NCBI GenBank assembly: GCA_900637135.1
Contig: LR134353.1
Span: 1,116,001 to 1,180,000, forward strand
Source of the DNA: Mycolicibacterium flavescens
Lineage (GTDB): Bacteria > Actinomycetota > Actinomycetes > Mycobacteriales > Mycobacteriaceae
Reading direction: 5' to 3'
DNA: 64,000 nt
The position numbers and the translations under genes were made by a program. Below, in pieces: positions 63,926 to 64,000 of the stretch; position 1 is the stretch's first letter; the number at the start of each line of letters is the position of its first letter. Below the pieces are notes generated by a model. The model was not told the DNA's origin. It did no database searches and worked only from the letters and a program-made list of their open reading frames with translations.

Positions 63926-64000
63926 CCAGGGCACAAACGAACTTCGAGTGAACCGGAGCCGTCCCTCAGATTTTCCGGGTGAGGGTGAGCTGGCGGGAGT

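Noticed and set aside
1..64000. tRNA, rRNA, CRISPR array, insertion sequence, prophage
   Set aside because: No cloverleaf, spacer array, transposase or phage gene was recognised. All gaps are short, and the genes fit a core chromosomal region.

Overview
The window is chromosomal DNA from a high-GC actinobacterium, almost certainly a mycobacterium (probably a fast-growing or environmental Mycolicibacterium-type species). Diagnostic genes are mca (mycothiol S-conjugate amidase), desA2, lpqV, pra, the short-chain Z-isoprenyl diphosphate synthase, phoH2 and the lipid-droplet-associated protein gene. From about 3.2 kb to 62 kb the gene order follows, from memory, the M. tuberculosis block Rv1059 to Rv1112, with no PE/PGRS genes and with several blocks inserted or replaced. 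Species and synteny claims come from recognition, not from a search.

Layout. 0-3 kb: a partial gene, an alpha/beta hydrolase, two small secreted paralogues and an Ltp1-type thiolase. 3-6.6 kb: a reductase gene with a KstR-type box, two patatin-like phospholipases, lpqV. 6.7-9.5 kb: a structured leader, a cysteine-dioxygenase-like cupin, a rhodanese and a membrane hydrolase. 9.5-14.6 kb: echA8/echA9, a Bax-inhibitor-1 protein, fadA3 and an SGNH hydrolase. 14.8-22.6 kb: lipU, cbs, pra and a second proline-rich membrane protein, a glutaryl-CoA-dehydrogenase-like enzyme, metB, a GPP34 protein and greA. 22.9-28.6 kb: DUF4307, mca and partners, a ketosteroid-isomerase-like protein, haemolysin III and Z-FPP synthase. 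28.6-31 kb: membrane proteins, two of them tandem paralogues. 31-37.2 kb: coaA, a DUF885 peptidase, a long-form glyA, desA2, and a phoAT-like ORF overlapping phoH2. 37.5-43.1 kb: two large tandem LAL-type regulators. 43-48.5 kb: fum, glpX, DUF4245, a dienelactone hydrolase with a decapeptide repeat, an AI-2E-type permease. 48.5-55 kb: two SDRs, an SRPBCC protein, a sulfatase/HAD/formylglycine-generating-enzyme cluster and a hydrolase. 55-62 kb: DUF1876, the cholesterol dehydrogenase hsd, xseAB, a lipid-droplet protein, ispH and ychF. 62-64 kb: an arsR-acr3-arsC operon with its operator.

How the genes work together. Lipid and steroid metabolism dominates (thiolases, echA8/9, acyl-CoA dehydrogenase, hsd, KSI-like protein, patatins, lipU, desA2), and two genes carry perfect matches to the KstR consensus. 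Sulfur metabolism forms a second theme (cbs, metB, CDO-like cupin and rhodanese, mca). The sulfatase gene lies in the same cluster as the enzyme expected to mature its active-site cysteine. About ten genes start a base or two from a well-placed TANNNT box, the arrangement expected for mycobacterial leaderless mRNAs.

No rRNA, tRNA, CRISPR array, insertion sequence or prophage was seen, and no gap between genes exceeds about 270 bases. The points most worth a second look are the structured leader at 6690-6795, the competing hairpins upstream of greA, the second LAL gene whose best-placed start codon is GTA, the leaderless ORF overlapping phoH2, the long SHMT and the KstR-type boxes.
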